DNA of 64,000 nt from Pseudoips prasinana (taxonomy: Eukaryota > Arthropoda > Insecta > Lepidoptera > Nolidae). Under the pieces are notes generated by a model. That model was not told the origin of the DNA. It ran no database searches and saw nothing but the letters and a program-made list of their open reading frames with translations. The stretch covers positions 29,362,001 to 29,426,000 of the forward strand of contig OX621254.1 of assembly GCA_951640165.1 (NCBI GenBank), given 5' to 3'. Every line of letters begins with the position of its first letter. Positions within the stretch are counted from its first letter, which is position 1. Both the position numbers and the translations under genes were made by a program. This document shows, piece after piece, positions 39,344-50,699 of this stretch.

Positions 39344-39656
39344 CTAGCTTAGCCCCGCGGTTTTACCCGCGTTAAACTTTATAAATTATCACAGCTCCTC
39401 CCCCGTAGGTGATAGCGTGATAATATATAGCCTATATGTTGACCCGACCTCTTAGTAATATTCATGCAAAATTTTAAGTAAATCCATGCAGTACTTTTTG
39501 AGTTTATCCCGGACATACATACAGACAAACAGACAAAAATTCTAAAATCTATATTTTTGGCTTCGATATCTATTGTAGATCACGCACCCAGTATTCCTTT
39601 AAAAAAATATTCAATGTACAGTTTTGACTTCTCTACTATTTTATTATAAGTATAGA
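39344..39656 (-). mobile_element. Helitron-like family H1
   Basis: CTAGCTTAGCCCCGCGGTTT to TAAGTATAGA; body matches 28369-28705. Confidence 0.72.
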
Positions 39657-39839
39657 AGATATTATGTATTTATAAATTATAGGTATGTAACTAAAGGCTT
39701 TGCCTAGTTGGGGTCAGATATTAATTTTTTAATTTTTTATTCTCTTATGAATTATTTTATGTGTTTTTCTGTGTTATGTGTAATTATTAATTAATTTGTG
39801 TGCATGAACATGTTTGTTTGTGCTGAGTTTGGATGTAAT

Positions 39840-40155
39840 TAACTATATTCAATTCAAATTCAAAATATATTTATTTTCTCTTCACAAAGAATAGGGTTAT
39901 CTAGAATCTAGTGACAATTCAATAATGATATGACAATACTGCCAAGCTAGAACCCCACTTTGTGAGAGACCGGTGCCTGATGTAGGTTTACGAGAAACCT
40001 GAATTACAGGTCACCAGGGCCCTCACGCGGTTTGGAAGTATGTATTTACAAAAATATATAGTATATAGTTATCTGGTTGCCATGGTACAAGCTCTGTTTA
40101 GTTTGGGATTAGGTGGCCGTATGTGAATAATGTCTCAGTTCCAGGATATTATTAC
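39840..40155 (+). repeat. LINE-like 3' repeat followed by SINE A tail
   Basis: 39850-40035 shares 'GACCGGTGCCTGATGTAGGT' and 'CTGAATTACAGGTCACCAGG' with 22190-22285. 40036-40155 is the tail of SINE A ('GTTATCTGGTTGCCATGGTA'). Confidence 0.5.
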
Positions 40156-40500
40156 TATTATAATAGAATCGGCTAAAACTTACGGCTCCTTAGTAGATTA
40201 AGCTCCTTTGGTATGCCTCACTATTTATGTTGTACGTTGTACACGCCAATGATCCTGTGTTCCTTTTAACATATTTCTATAAATACCCGTTGGCGCGTAC
40301 CCAGCGTAGTTCAGCGCGGTTCGGGGTCGTGATGCTAAATCTGTTGCGGGTTCAATGCATTTTTTGACTAAATTTAGATTTTATGTTTATATCTTTATGT
40401 TGACTTTTGTAGGGTAACTCTAAATTCTTAATTTTGTATAGTAACTATTTATGTGAACTCGTTTTAACTGCACGTGCGGCGCATTGGCAACTATATAATA

Positions 40501-40807
40501 CTAGCTGTGCCCCGCAGGTTTACCCGCGTCCAACTTTATAAATTATAGCCTATGTAGTATTAGCTGAGATAGGGCCATTTTTCATGCCAGTACGGATTTT
40601 ATTTAAAAACTAAAAATATTCTAACTAAAATTATTGTACATGTTCCGTATGTGATATGAAAATAAAAGATTTTATTATTATTATTATTAATCCAGGGTGT
40701 CAGCTAACTCCATACCTACCAAATTTTATTAAAATCGCTCCAGCCGTTTTAGACGCGAAAAGTTAACAAACTTACTCACAAACTTTGGTTTTAAAATATA
40801 AGTGTGA
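40501..40807 (-). mobile_element. Helitron-like family H4, copy 1, with nested tail
   Basis: CTAGCTGTGCCCCGCAGG to 'AGTGTGA'. About 130 bases (40560-40690) ending in 'AAAAGATTTTATTATTATTA' are absent from the other copies and look like a nested retroelement tail. Confidence 0.65.
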
Positions 40808-40929
40808 TGTACTTATGATTACAAAATAAAGAATACTTAATTGGTAAAGGTACTACGTCAGTGTCCTCTTGTTGCCGATACGATCCAGACACAGGACAAT
40901 TACTTGTGTTGGTCACAATGTTCTTTTAT

Positions 40930-41940
40930 ATTTTTATGGCGCATTAGACGGCAGCACCCCGAGTATATATGATACTAGCTGCGCCCCGCGGTTTTACTTG
41001 CGTTAAACTCTAAAAATTATAGCTTAGTATTAATCCAGGGTGTCAGCTAGCTACATACCAAATATTATTAAAATCGTTCCAGCCGTTTAGACGTGAAGAA
41101 GTAACAAACATTCACACTCACACACTCACAAACTTTCGGCTTTATACTATTAGTGTGATGTCCCTATGATTACAAAATAAAGAATACTGAATTATATTTC
41201 TATGGCGCATTAGGCGGTAGCCCCCCGAGTATATATGATACTAGCTGCGCCCCGCGGTTTTGCCCGCGTCAAACTCTATAAATTATAGCTAAGTGTTAAT
41301 CCAGGGTGTTAGCTAGCTACATACCAAATATTATTACAATTGCTCCAGCCGTTTAGACGTGAAGAAGTAACAAACATTCACACTCACACACTCACAAACT
41401 TTCGGCTTTATTAGTGTGATGTCCCTATGATTATAAAATAAAGAATACTGAATTATATTTCTATGGCGCATTAGGCGGTAGCCTCCCGAGTATATATGAT
41501 ACTAGCTGCGCCCCGCGGTTTTACCCGCGTTAAACTCTATAAATTATAGCGAAGTGTTAATCCAGGGTGTCAGCTAGCTACATACCAAATATTATTAAAA
41601 TTGCTCCAGCCGTTTAGACGTGAAGAAGTAACAAACATTCACACTCACACACTCACAAACTTTCGGCTTTATACTATTAGTGTGGTGTCCCTATGATTAC
41701 AAAATAAAGAATACTGAATTATATGTCTACTGCGCATTAGGCGGTAGCCTCCCGAGTATATATGATACTAGCTGCGCCCCGCGGTTTTGCCCGCGTCAAC
41801 CTTTATAAATTATAGCCTATGTGTTAATCCAGGGTGTCAGCTAGCTACATACCAAATTTTATTAAAATTGTTCCAGCCGTTGAGACGTGAAGAAGTAACA
41901 CACTTACACACTCACGATTTTTATAATATTAGTATGAATA
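40930..41940 (-). repeat. Tandem array of Helitron-like family H4 elements
   Basis: Four H4 elements (CTAG ends at 40975, 41241, 41502, 41768) repeat with a period of 261-266 bases together with the same about 80-base spacer ('CCCTATGATTACAAAATAAA', 'GGCGCATTAGGCGGTAGCC', 'CCGAGTATATATGATA'). Each element of about 180 bases starts (minus strand) TCACACTAATA and ends CCGCGGGGCGCAGCTAG. Duplicated spacers show amplification of element plus flank, not independent insertions. Confidence 0.85.
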
Positions 41941-42420
41941 ATTTCAACATAATACAAGACGAACAACGAAGTGGTTTATTGGTGTGGAACCCTAAATAGA
42001 TGATGTTCAGAACTCAAAACAAGCGTTACATGACAGCATCGAATAGTATAACTATTTGATCTAAAACGAAATGATCCATAACAATGATTTAGTGGGGTCA
42101 TCGATCCAGTTTGTCATTTAACAGTGCGCCTGTGTACGGGCAGACAACGCGGCTTTGTGTAGAGATCACATGTGGCGATACTTCCGGAGTTAGGGGGGGA
42201 AGGGGGGATGAATCATGACTTCGTATAAACGTTTGGTTGTTTAGAAGTTTAGAGTACTATTTTGTGAGTGGGGCCGGGCGTGTGGTCTGGTGCCATTAAT
42301 TTCTCAAGTCTGAAGATAAGCGGGAATAAAGCTTCTCCCTTCTTGTGTGATGACTAACTGATTCTTATGAATCACGGAGAAAATAATTATACCCACCCAC
42401 CCACAGTCAGAGAGAGCTCA
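41941..42420. other. No gene recognised
   Basis: Unique-looking sequence, slightly GC-richer around 42120-42210; includes a purine run near 42196. Confidence 0.35.
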
Positions 42421-42900
42421 GAAAGACATTACTGACGTTGAAAATCGATTCCGGATCATTTATGACGTCACATGTGTTCATGGAAGCCGATTTAACGATT
42501 GATTAAGTCATTTTTAACCTTTATTTATTTGAACGCCTATCCCGATGTTCGGCGACTTAGCCGGTAGCCGCCCAGCAAGCTATCATGGCAAAATTGGACG
42601 GGCTGGTTGCCGTGGTTGGTAGATACTTGCCTTTCATGCTGCAGGTTGTGGGTTCGATTCCCACCCAGGACAGATATTTGTGTGCATGAACATGTCTGTT
42701 TGTCCTGAGTCTGGGTGGAATTATCTATATAAATATGTATTTACAAAAGAAAAGTAGTATGTGTAAGATATCAGTTATCTGGTTTCCATAGTACAAGATC
42801 GATGGCCCCGTGTGTGTATAATGTCCTCTACATATGATTCTTAATTATACAGTCAGACAGAGCTCAGAAATACAAAACAGGGCCCAGTAGGCTATCATGG
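42405..42900. repeat. Short direct repeat enclosing a MITE P half and a SINE A
   Basis: 'CAGTCAGAGAGAGCTCAGAAA' type sequence at about 42406 recurs at 42851, and 'GCTATCATGGCAA' at 42581 recurs at 42892. The right part of MITE P (42434-42571, TGACGTCA intact at 42463-42470, CAG at its end) and a SINE A (42598-42835) lie between. Confidence 0.65.
42598..42835 (+). mobile_element. SINE family A
   Basis: 'GTTGCCGTGGTTGGTAGATA', 'GGTTGTGGGTTCGATTCCCA', 'GAACATGTCTGTTTGTCCTG', 'TTATCTGGTTTCCATAGTAC'. Confidence 0.82.
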
Positions 42901-42904
42901 CAAG

Positions 42905-43208
42905 ATTTACGAGCCAAAAAGTGATATTAGGATTTTTCTGTAAAGAAAAAATTCTTTGTATCAGTCCGGAGTCTGGGAGTTGGAGGGATTTATTTACCTC
43001 CGTGGCTCAGAAAGCACGTAAAGCCGTCGGTCCTTTACCTGGACTCTATCCGGTCATGTTGCTAGAAGTCCCATTGGATCAGAGAGTGATGGAATAGAAA
43101 GTGCTTCTGTGTTTGCCCACATACGTGTGCACTATAATATGTACCCCGCAAATGGCTAATCTCTATTGAGAGTGGTCGAAATTTGGGCAGGAACATTTTT
43201 GTAGGACG
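42905..43208 (+). mobile_element. SINE family D lacking its tRNA head
   Basis: Starts at 'AAAAAGTGATATTAGGATTT' and follows the family to 'GTGCACTATAATATGTACC' and 'GGTCGAAATTTGGGCAGGA'. Confidence 0.75.
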
Positions 43209-43214
43209 ACGCCC

Positions 43215-43380
43215 GAACTCCTTTATGTACCCCTGTGTCGCGGGGTACTTTACAAGCACACCCAGGACTCAGCACAACTACTTCTGGATAGCACAAATAG
43301 TTGTCCTGAACGGGAATGGAACCCGGAGCACGTAGTGGCGAGGCGACCGTCTTAACCGATACTCCACACTTGTTAATAAT
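43215..43380 (-). mobile_element. SINE family C, diverged
   Basis: 'GTGTCGCGGGGTACTTTACA', 'GCACAAATAGTTGTCCTGAA', 'TAGTGGCGAGGCGACCGTCT'. Confidence 0.75.
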
Positions 43381-43530
43381 TACTGTATTAAAATACATGC
43401 TCTTCATCACTTGATTTGAACAAAATAAAAAACCATACAGAATGCATAAAAATAACTATCTAAATTCACAATCACACATACATACACACACAGTCGAACA
43501 GATAACCTCTTTTTTGGAAGGTGGTTAAAG

Positions 43531-43795
43531 ATAACATCGCGTTGGTATATTAAAATAAAACGAAAGATCAGTAAACAAGAGTAGGGTACGCATATATCTA
43601 CGTTATTTTTGGCAACAACTTCAAATGTTATAATTTAGTTTATAATTAAGCTTTAACTAGTGGCCTGATGGTCTAGTGGTGAGTGACCCTGTCTGCTAAG
43701 CCAAAGGTCGTGGGTTCGATCCCCGCCCAGGACAAATCTTTATGTGATGAGCACGATTATTTGTTCTGTCTCTGGGTGATATTTATGTATGATGA
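43531..43795 (+). repeat. Duplicated segment with SINE family E, copy 2
   Basis: Counterpart of 39081-39343 with about 90% identity by eye; its SINE head is better preserved ('GGTCTAGTGGTGAGTGACC'). Confidence 0.7.
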
Positions 43796-43796
43796 T

Positions 43797-44160
43797 CATG
43801 TCCTCCCGACCGAATTTCGGCCACGGCGGCCAGTCTTAATGGAGACTAGCCAATTGCGCAGGACATATTACAGTGCACAAGTGTGAGCGCAAACACAGGG
43901 GCACTTTCTATTCCATCACTCTCATGATCCGATGGGACGCCTAGCGACATGACCGGAAGAGTTCAGGTACAGAACCGACGGCTTTACGAGCTCTCCGAGG
44001 CACGGGGGTGTAATACCGCCAACTTCCAGACTTCGGGCTGATACTGAGAAATTTCTTTTTACGGAATAATCCCAAAATCACTTTTTGGCCCGACCCGGGA
44101 TTTGAACCCAGGACCTCATTATCGGTGGTTGAACACGCTTCCGCTAGACTAACGAGGCAG
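43797..44160 (-). mobile_element. SINE family D, full-length minus copy
   Basis: 'TCCTCCCGACCGAATTTCGG' through 'GATTTGAACCCAGGACCTC' to 'GCTAGACTAACGAGGCAG'. The plus frame at 43683 crosses the junction with SINE E. Confidence 0.85.
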
Positions 44161-44261
44161 TCAGGGTATATGGGATGTATGTATGTGTATATTGGGATCA
44201 GATGGTAGTGTGTTAATTGTCCTTTTTTTAATATTTTATACTTTTATTAATTTTAAAGATG

Positions 44262-44430
44262 ACGCCTGCACTAGGACCAGGATCCCTGTGTAACATTGTA
44301 TTTTAGAAACATATAATTGACACAAAGTACACCCAGACTCAGAACAACTACTTATAGGTCACGCAAATAGTTGTCCTCTGCGGAAATCGAACCCATGACG
44401 CGATGTGGCGAGGCGACCGTCTTAAAACAG
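44262..44430 (-). mobile_element. SINE family C, diverged
   Basis: 'AGACTCAGAACAACTACTTA', 'GGTCACGCAAATAGTTGTCC', 'ATGTGGCGAGGCGACCGTCT'. Confidence 0.72.
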
Positions 44431-44534
44431 TATTCATTGACTTTTTATGAGATCTCGATTGCAAAACATCATCTATAACTAAAGATTTCCTAATCATGTC
44501 GAAGATTACAGATCAAATTTTCATGGGATCACTT

Positions 44535-44785
44535 CATTAGCGGGCCGGTTGAATTGGTTGGTAAATACTTGCCTTACACACCGCACGTCGTGGGTTCGAT
44601 TCCCGCCCAGGACAGATATTTGTGTGCCTGAACATATCTGTTTGTCTTGAGTCTGGCTATAATTGTCTATATAAATATGTATTTACAAAAATAAGTTATA
44701 TATTTTGTATATCAGTTATCTACAAGCTCTGCTTAGCTTGTGATCAGATGGCCGTGTGTCAATAATTTCCCGGGATATTATAATC
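44535..44785 (+). mobile_element. SINE family A
   Basis: 'GAATTGGTTGGTAAATACTT', 'GTCGTGGGTTCGATTCCCGC', 'CAGATATTTGTGTGCCTGAA', 'GATCAGATGGCCGTGTGTCA'. Confidence 0.82.
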
Positions 44786-45445
44786 TCACATTTTTGTTAC
44801 CAATATTATTTACAAGATATTACACAAGGGTATAATACAAATACAACTCATAAAAAATATGGAGAGAAATTTCCGCACAATCCTGGCATTCGCCAGCAAA
44901 ACCGCCTTCTGTATGTGACGCTCCAGCTAGATATCAAGTCCTAAACTTGCAAGGTTGATTTTCAGGGATTTAGGAATAACTCCATTTGTGGATATAACAA
45001 TAGGTATGATCGCAGGCCTTTCGGTTCTCCATATTAAATATTAGCATTATCATTAGTATTCTAGTCCGATAGTAAAACAGAAATGCAATGACTACCTCAA
45101 TAAATACTGATTGGATTACTTTGTTAAGCAATTAATATACAGATAATGATATGAATTAACTACTAAACAAGGTAAATAGAGATCTCAAGCAAGCTATTTG
45201 CGAATTGGAAAGCGCTTACACACGTTCCGCGACAGAAGCATTATGCGATATCATAGGATCGACACACATGAACGATTAGTTTAATCCCACCTCATGTGCG
45301 CATCTTTTAGGGCTGGTATTAATCCTTATATACGCGTTGCTATATTAATTTTTCATTGCTTTTGGATCTTATCTCAAAGTCATAAGGTTGAAATTGATGT
45401 GGTTTCGTGAAGTCCACAGCCAGTTTAAGGGGAAAACCAACTAGG
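44786..45445. other. No gene recognised
   Basis: AT-rich, no clear repeat. The 62-residue frame at 44756 starts inside the SINE and lacks support. Confidence 0.35.
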
Positions 45446-45446
45446 T

Positions 45447-45540
45447 GGGCTACCGCCTAATACGCCGGACATCGTCATCGTGAATGGTGTTCAAATAGAT
45501 GAAGGTTAATAATTACTAAATCATAAGGTTAATACGAGTA
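45447..45540. mobile_element. MITE family P, decayed left half
   Basis: 'GGGCTACCGCCTAATACGCC', 'GAATGGTGTTCAAATAGATG' and 'AGGTTAATAATTACTAAATC' follow the family with many substitutions; the right half is gone. Confidence 0.6.
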
Positions 45541-45960
45541 ATTCGGTCGACAACGCGCAACATGCTCATGTTATTGCAAGCATCCATAGTCGGTGCTCAG
45601 TGCCGTAAATAGGACGGTGCCACCAGGGCGTATTATCTAAGGGGCGCAAGAATGGCAAGACTATTATTTTTCGGTTTCCTCCTGATAAGTTCCCGCTGCG
45701 CCTCTAGTGTTCGATTCCAACACATACGTGCCTATATGCCACTAAATACGTCATCAAAAACGTCTGTTAAACTAGACAAAACAACGCGCTCATTTTTAGG
45801 ATAGGGGTACTCTTAAAGTGTCCGCCTACATGTTTGTTGCTGGACTTAAGTAGTTTTATAATGTATATATTATTCTTCTAATATATTTCTGTTGTAAAAA
45901 TAAATAACCCAAAAGTATGTCAAAGACCTGATAAATAGAAAACATAAATATCAGTTCCGA
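45541..45960. other. No gene recognised
   Basis: No protein-like frame and no confident repeat; a GC-richer 45570-45720 patch may be old retroelement sequence. Confidence 0.3.
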
Positions 45961-45966
45961 ATGATT

Positions 45967-46011
45967 TATAATCGCTGAGAAAGATTGGAAATCAATTTTT
46001 CTCAGCGATTA
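45967..46011. repeat. Short hairpin
   Basis: AATCGCTGAGAAA and its complement TTTCTCAGCGATT around a 17-20 base loop. Confidence 0.5.
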
Positions 46012-46024
46012 CATTATCCCAATA

Positions 46025-46125
46025 CCTTCAATAGATCGGCAATTGTGAAGATCTTCGGGTAAGGTCTTTGTTCACCTGTGGACGTCTTTCGGCTGATGTC
46101 ATGATGATGGTGCTGATGAATACCT
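46025..46125 (+). pseudogene. RTE LINE 3' tail, decayed
   Basis: 'GATCGGCAATTGTGAAGATC', 'GGACGTCTTTCGGCTGATGT', then ATGATG repeats. Confidence 0.55.
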
Positions 46126-46321
46126 TCCATGCGCAACCTTTATCAGACAGACAATAAAAATTGTACTACCAAACGTGAAAATTTGTTGATCCGATTTACT
46201 TTTTAGCTGATAAACTTAGGAATATCTGTAAGAAATCAGTTATTCCATACTAACCAATTTGTTATATTCAGAATAAAATTTGGATAATACTTATTTGTTA
46301 ATTTGACTGCTGAACTATCCG

Positions 46322-46457
46322 TAGCATCCCCAAGAATGACTGGATATGCCATAATCGCCTCGCTTGGGTTCGCGATCATAGCATATTCCCTCGGGACCAC
46401 TTCTACGCCCCGGGTGAGATGAGGTGAAGGTATTTGTTGCCGTCACTTAATAGCATG
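46322..46457 (-). repeat. Family B repeat, shortened
   Basis: 'GGATATGCCATAATCGCCTC', 'ATTCCCTCGGGACCACTTCT', 'GTTGCCGTCAC'. Confidence 0.55.
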
Positions 46458-46474
46458 TTTATTCATTTACCTAT

Positions 46475-46722
46475 AATAATATCTAGGGACAATGTCACAC
46501 AGATCATCCTAGCCCCAAACTAAGCAAAGCTTGTACTATGGGTACCAGGCGACAATATACATACTTATATAGATAGATAAATACTTATATACATAGAAAA
46601 CATCCATGACTCAGAAACAAATATTCGTGCTCATCACACAAATATTTGCAATTACCGGGATTCGAACCCAGGACCACCAGCTTCGTAGGCAGGAGCACTA
46701 CCAACTGGGCTACGGTGACCGT
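46475..46722 (-). mobile_element. SINE-B
   Basis: Complete from 'TATCTAGGGACAATGTCACA' to 'GGGCTACGGTGACC'. Confidence 0.85.
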
Positions 46723-46738
46723 ACCGTACCGGCGACCT

Positions 46739-46990
46739 ATCTACTGTACACTGAAAATTTTTTTTAATGGATACTTGGGGCGTGATCTACAATCGATATC
46801 GAAGCCAAAAATATAGTTTTCAGAATTTTTATCTGTTTGTCCGGGCTAAACTCAGAAAGTACTGGATGGATTGACTTCAAATTTAGCATGAATATTATAC
46901 TAAGAGGTCGGGTCAACATATAGGTATATATATATAGGCGCAGTGATAATTTATAAAATTTAACGCGGGTAAAACCACGGGGCACAGCTA
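46739..46990 (+). mobile_element. Helitron-like family H1, internally deleted
   Basis: The 5' start is shortened ('TCTACTGTACACTGAAAA'); the body and hairpin end 'CGGGTAAAACCACGGGGCAC' match H1, with the final CTAG changed to CTAT. Confidence 0.68.
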
Positions 46991-47307
46991 TGTTAAATAC
47001 AATTGTTCGTAAAGCCAACTGTGCAGACCGCCTTACATAACGCAAACTAATGAGAATTTTCACTCATTATATTTTATGAAGAATATTATTGTGTAATTAA
47101 AGTGATTAATTGTTGCTCAGATTAGAAAATTTACAAGGTAATTAAGAGACATTTACAGTTGTTCTTCTTCCTTTCATAGATGGCGTGCTTGCGTCCATAT
47201 TTAACCAATAAGGATCATGTATAAAAGATTAATCTTTCTCACTTATTATAATGATTGCATTAATTGTTTTTCGAAAAGTGTCTCCACACGCACTGTTGTA
47301 ATATGTC
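46991..47307. other. No gene recognised
   Basis: AT-rich; no repeat recognised. Confidence 0.3.
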
Positions 47308-47600
47308 CATCATCATCATCATCATATCAGCTGAAAGACGTCCACTGCTGGACAAAGATCTCCACAATTGCCTGTCTTGCGCTATCCTCATCTAGCGGTT
47401 TCTAGCGCCCGCACAAGATCATCGGCCCATCTTGTAGGGAGCCTGCCCACGCTACGACTTCCGGTTCGTGGTCGCCACTCGAGAACATTTTTGCCCCAAC
47501 GGCCGTTGGTGCTACGAGCTATGTGCTCCACCCACTGCCACTTCAGTTTTGCAATTCTTTGGGCTGTGTGGGTCATTTTTTTAACTAACGCCATTTATTG
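47308..47600 (-). pseudogene. RTE LINE C-terminal fragment
   Basis: Minus strand: AQRIAKLKWQWVEHIARSTN, GRWGKNVLEWRPRTGSRSVG, RLPTRWADDLVRALETAR, then a frame break into the tail and (GAT)n. Best-preserved RTE piece in the window. Confidence 0.75.
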
Positions 47601-47607
47601 TTTGAAA

Positions 47608-47815
47608 GTTTGTCGTGGCCCTACCTACTATACCATTGGTGAGGTTAAGCACTTAGTAGCGTTAAGTCTACAGATGGGTGACTGCCAAAGTAGTGCCAAG
47701 TGGGCACGTTGTCAATCTCGGTTGAAGCCATAATATATGTTAAGCCATTTTAGTGGCCTGCTGAGACGGCTTGGAGAATTCTGAGATTAGAGTATTGCGC
47801 ATACGATAAAGAAAA
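47608..47815 (+). repeat. 5S-rRNA-like repeat, copy 2
   Basis: 'GGTGAGGTTAAGCACTTAGT', 'CAGATGGGTGACTGCC', 'GTGGGCACGTTGTCAATC', 'GTTAAGCCATTTTAGTGGCC', ending 'GCGCATACGATAA'. Same body as copy 1. Confidence 0.6.
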
Positions 47816-48004
47816 AAGACAATCACTTTTGTCTGTAATAATAAATATCTTGGAACAACTAAGGCTCCGCCATGTGACCCTTACCTAGGCAGAGACTGTA
47901 GGTACTATGGCAACCAAACAACTTATAAACATACTTATTAAATATGTTTCTAAATACTTAGACGGTATAGATAAATTACACAAAAAAAATTGTTTTGTTT
48001 AAAA

Positions 48005-48085
48005 AATTGTCCTGGGTCGAGAACAAACCTACGGCTCTGGGTTAGCAGACAGGGTCACTAATCACTAGACCAAAGAGGCCATTTT
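48005..48085 (-). mobile_element. SINE family E head fragment
   Basis: 'GTTAGCAGACAGGGTCACTA', then 'ATCACTAGACCA', is the reverse of the family E head; the B box is decayed. Confidence 0.55.
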
Positions 48086-48089
48086 TAAA

Positions 48090-48495
48090 TATAATTTACA
48101 TTTTACCGTATATACATAGAAGTCTACTCCAATGAAAGGCAAACATGCAACGTATAAGATAACAACCTCATATTTATCTGTGGTTTGGCCCCATTGCCCC
48201 CCACTATAGATACGCTCCTTAATCATTCAATCAATAAATACAATATATTTTATTATAACCTAACAATTATTTTCGGTTATGGCAAATATTAATACCTCAA
48301 AAAAAGTCTTAAAGATATAGTTATAAAGAACTATTGTTATCGTTAAATTATACTTATAACCGTTGTCTATCGTTATCGTTACGATGGTCACGGGAACAAT
48401 CGATCGTTAATCGTTACAAATATTTCTTGTTACTTTTATTTGATAGCGATATGAGTTCCACTTAAAATTGTACACTCAGCCACAGAACTTCATTT
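48090..48495. other. No gene recognised
   Basis: AT-rich; 'ATCGTTA' and 'TTATCGTTA' words recur between 48330 and 48425 without a clear unit. Confidence 0.3.
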
Positions 48496-48498
48496 TTA

Positions 48499-49100
48499 GG
48501 GTACCGTAGCCAAATGGAAAAAAAACGGAACCCTTATAGATTCGTCATGTCTGTCTGTCTGTCTGTCCGTCCGTATGTCACAGGCACTTTTTTCCGGAAC
48601 TATAAGAGCTGTACTGTTTTAACTTGGTAAGTAGGTGTATTCGGTGAACTGCATTAAGATTTTTCACAAAAATAGAAAAAGAACAATAATTTTGGGGGGG
48701 TCGCCATACATAGAACTGAAACTCAAAATTTTTTTTTCATCGTACCCGTAAATGTGGTGTGTCTATGGATAGGTCTTCAAAAATGATATTGAGGTTTCTA
48801 ATATCATTTTTTCTAAACTGAATAGTTTGCGCGAGAGACACTTCCAAAGTGGTAAAATGAGTGTCCCCTCCTGTAACTTCTAACATAAGAGAATGATAAG
48901 ACTAAAAGAAATATATGATGTACATTACCATGCAAACTAACAACGAAAATTGGTTTGAACGAGATCTAGTAAGTAGTTTTTTTATAATACGTCATAAATC
49001 GTAATCCGCAATTTACTTTCATTTAATCAACTGAAATACTTGCTGCTACGGAACCCTTCATGGGCGAGTCCGACTCGCACTTGGCCGGTTTTTTTTGTAT
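48499..49100 (+). repeat. Family N repeat, long copy
   Basis: 'GGGTACCGTAGCCAAATGGA', (TGTC)n, 'GCATTAAGATTTTTCACAAA', 'AACGAGATCTAGTAAG', 'TACGGAACCCTTCATGGGCG', 'CGAGTCCGACTCGCACTTGG'. Counterpart of 9181-9790. Confidence 0.7.
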
Positions 49101-49154
49101 CTGTGTTCTTAAAGCGCTCTGTTTAAAGAAAGTGTGTGGACTGATTATTAGAAT

Positions 49155-49415
49155 TGACGGGCCGTTTGGCGTGATTGGTAAATACTTGCCTATCACGCCG
49201 CAGGTCGTGGGTTTGCCGCCCAGGACAGGTATTTGTATGCATGAACATGTCTGTTTGTTCTGAATCTGGGGGTAATGATCTATATATGTATGTATTTCAA
49301 GAAAGAAAAGTAGTATAGGTATGCAGTATATCAGTTATCTGGTTTCCATAGTACAAGTTCTGCTTAGTTTGGGATCTGATAGCCGTATGTGAATAATGTC
49401 CCAGGATACCTAGTA
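49155..49415 (+). mobile_element. SINE family A
   Basis: 'GTTTGGCGTGATTGGTAAAT', 'CATGAACATGTCTGTTTGTT', 'GTTATCTGGTTTCCATAGTA'; the B box is damaged by a deletion. Confidence 0.78.
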
Positions 49416-49704
49416 TTATTATTTATGTAGAAGTTAAGTTTACTATAAAATTTATTTATAGGTTCTAGACTAGATTGTATTAATAGTGCTATACTTAGTA
49501 CTATATTACATAAAAAAATACGGAGCAGTGTTTGGGGACTGCCGATAGAAGTGAAAACTATTATTTCATTTCTCATACTCGGAAAGTAGTGTTTATTTGA
49601 TCCAAATAGTGAGTGGAGCGAGCTACTTCCCACCTTTGGGTGATAAAGACTCGTAGGAATTGCTTTCTTCCCTATGGTACGATTAAATTGAAAAACTATT
49701 TTTT

Positions 49705-49900
49705 CACTAATTTTGATGTGAAACATCTATAGCCGCACGTAAAACAGATTTCAGGCGTGGCGACGCATGCCGTGGCGCATGCGCAATCGACTTTTTATTT
49801 TATCATTATGACATATTTAGTTCCTATCACAATATGTTCTTTTCTGCATATTACTTTTACAAAATAATGTCGATGTTTCACATCTGCCAGGCGTCCCGTG
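49705..49900. repeat. Inverted-end segment
   Basis: GATGTGAAACATC (49710 region) and GATGTTTCACATC (49870 region) bracket about 160 bases with GC-rich 'GGCGACGCATGCCGTGGCGC'. Possible small TIR element; ends beyond the 13-base match are not clear. Confidence 0.4.
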
Positions 49901-49954
49901 ACGGCTCACATTTTTTTTTTAAATTTAACTAAATTTGGTTAGGCAGTCGGCTGT

Positions 49955-50150
49955 AATGAAATGAAATTTATTTAGCACTTGGGTATTAGCATACACTTGT
50001 ACTTGTCAAGCTCACAATGCAGTACATAAACATAGTGGACAGTATAAAAGTAACAAAAAAAATTAATTAGTCCGTCCGTGCGGTTTGTTTTATCGCATAT
50101 ATTTTCTGAAATCCTTAAATAAATAATAAGTTACTAATCTATTATTTTGA
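49955..50150 (-). repeat. Dispersed repeat family L3
   Basis: 'CACTTGGGTATTAGCATACA', 'CTTGTACTTGTCAAGCTCAC', 'GTCCGTCCGTGCGGTTTGTT'. Confidence 0.6.
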
Positions 50151-50698
50151 AGTTTAGTTCTACTATATATAAAGATTGGAAGGCAAAGCGGTTTGCTAGC
50201 GGCGCGGAAGGCTCGTAACCAGTAGCTTAATTTAAGCGACTAATACCTGACTGCACCCTTTTGGGGTTGGGGGTGGGTGTAAAAAATCTAACATAATTCA
50301 GATAAAAAAGTGCATAACGCCGCTAAAGAAGTTTTCGACTTAAAAAATGCTGCGGTTATGTGAGTTTATAAACGGCCAGTGGGAATTAAAAATGGGACCC
50401 TCCGTCTTACAAATATTCGATCAGGTCACGTATCCTGAAGCGACTTTAAAATTTTTTACCCATCCCAAAAAAGTGCAAAACGCCGCTATAAAAGTTTTCA
50501 CTTCAAACATGTAATATTCCAATCACGAAATCGGTAATCAAGTACTGAACTTCCTTGTACCGTTATTTCTGTTGCAGACAGTACATTACTCATTATTACG
50601 ATAGTGGGTATTTAATGTATCTCCTTATCACCACTTGAAAGTCTATCATATTGGAAGATAACAAGCATACTTCTACTCCTAAACTGTCACGCTCCTCG
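50151..50698. other. Unrecognised sequence with an internal echo
   Basis: 'GTGCATAACGCCGCTAAAGA' near 50310 is echoed by 'GTGCAAAACGCCGCTATAAA' near 50473, each followed by 'AGTTTTC-ACTT', so a decayed duplication of about 165 bases exists. No gene. Confidence 0.4.
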
Positions 50699-50699
50699 C

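Noticed and set aside
47368..47733. 121-codon plus-strand gene
   Set aside because: Antisense of the RTE LINE fragment at 47308-47600 running on into the 5S-like repeat.
49364..49726. 120-codon minus-strand gene
   Set aside because: Starts inside an inverted-end segment and ends in SINE A; no domain, signal peptide or promoter is visible.
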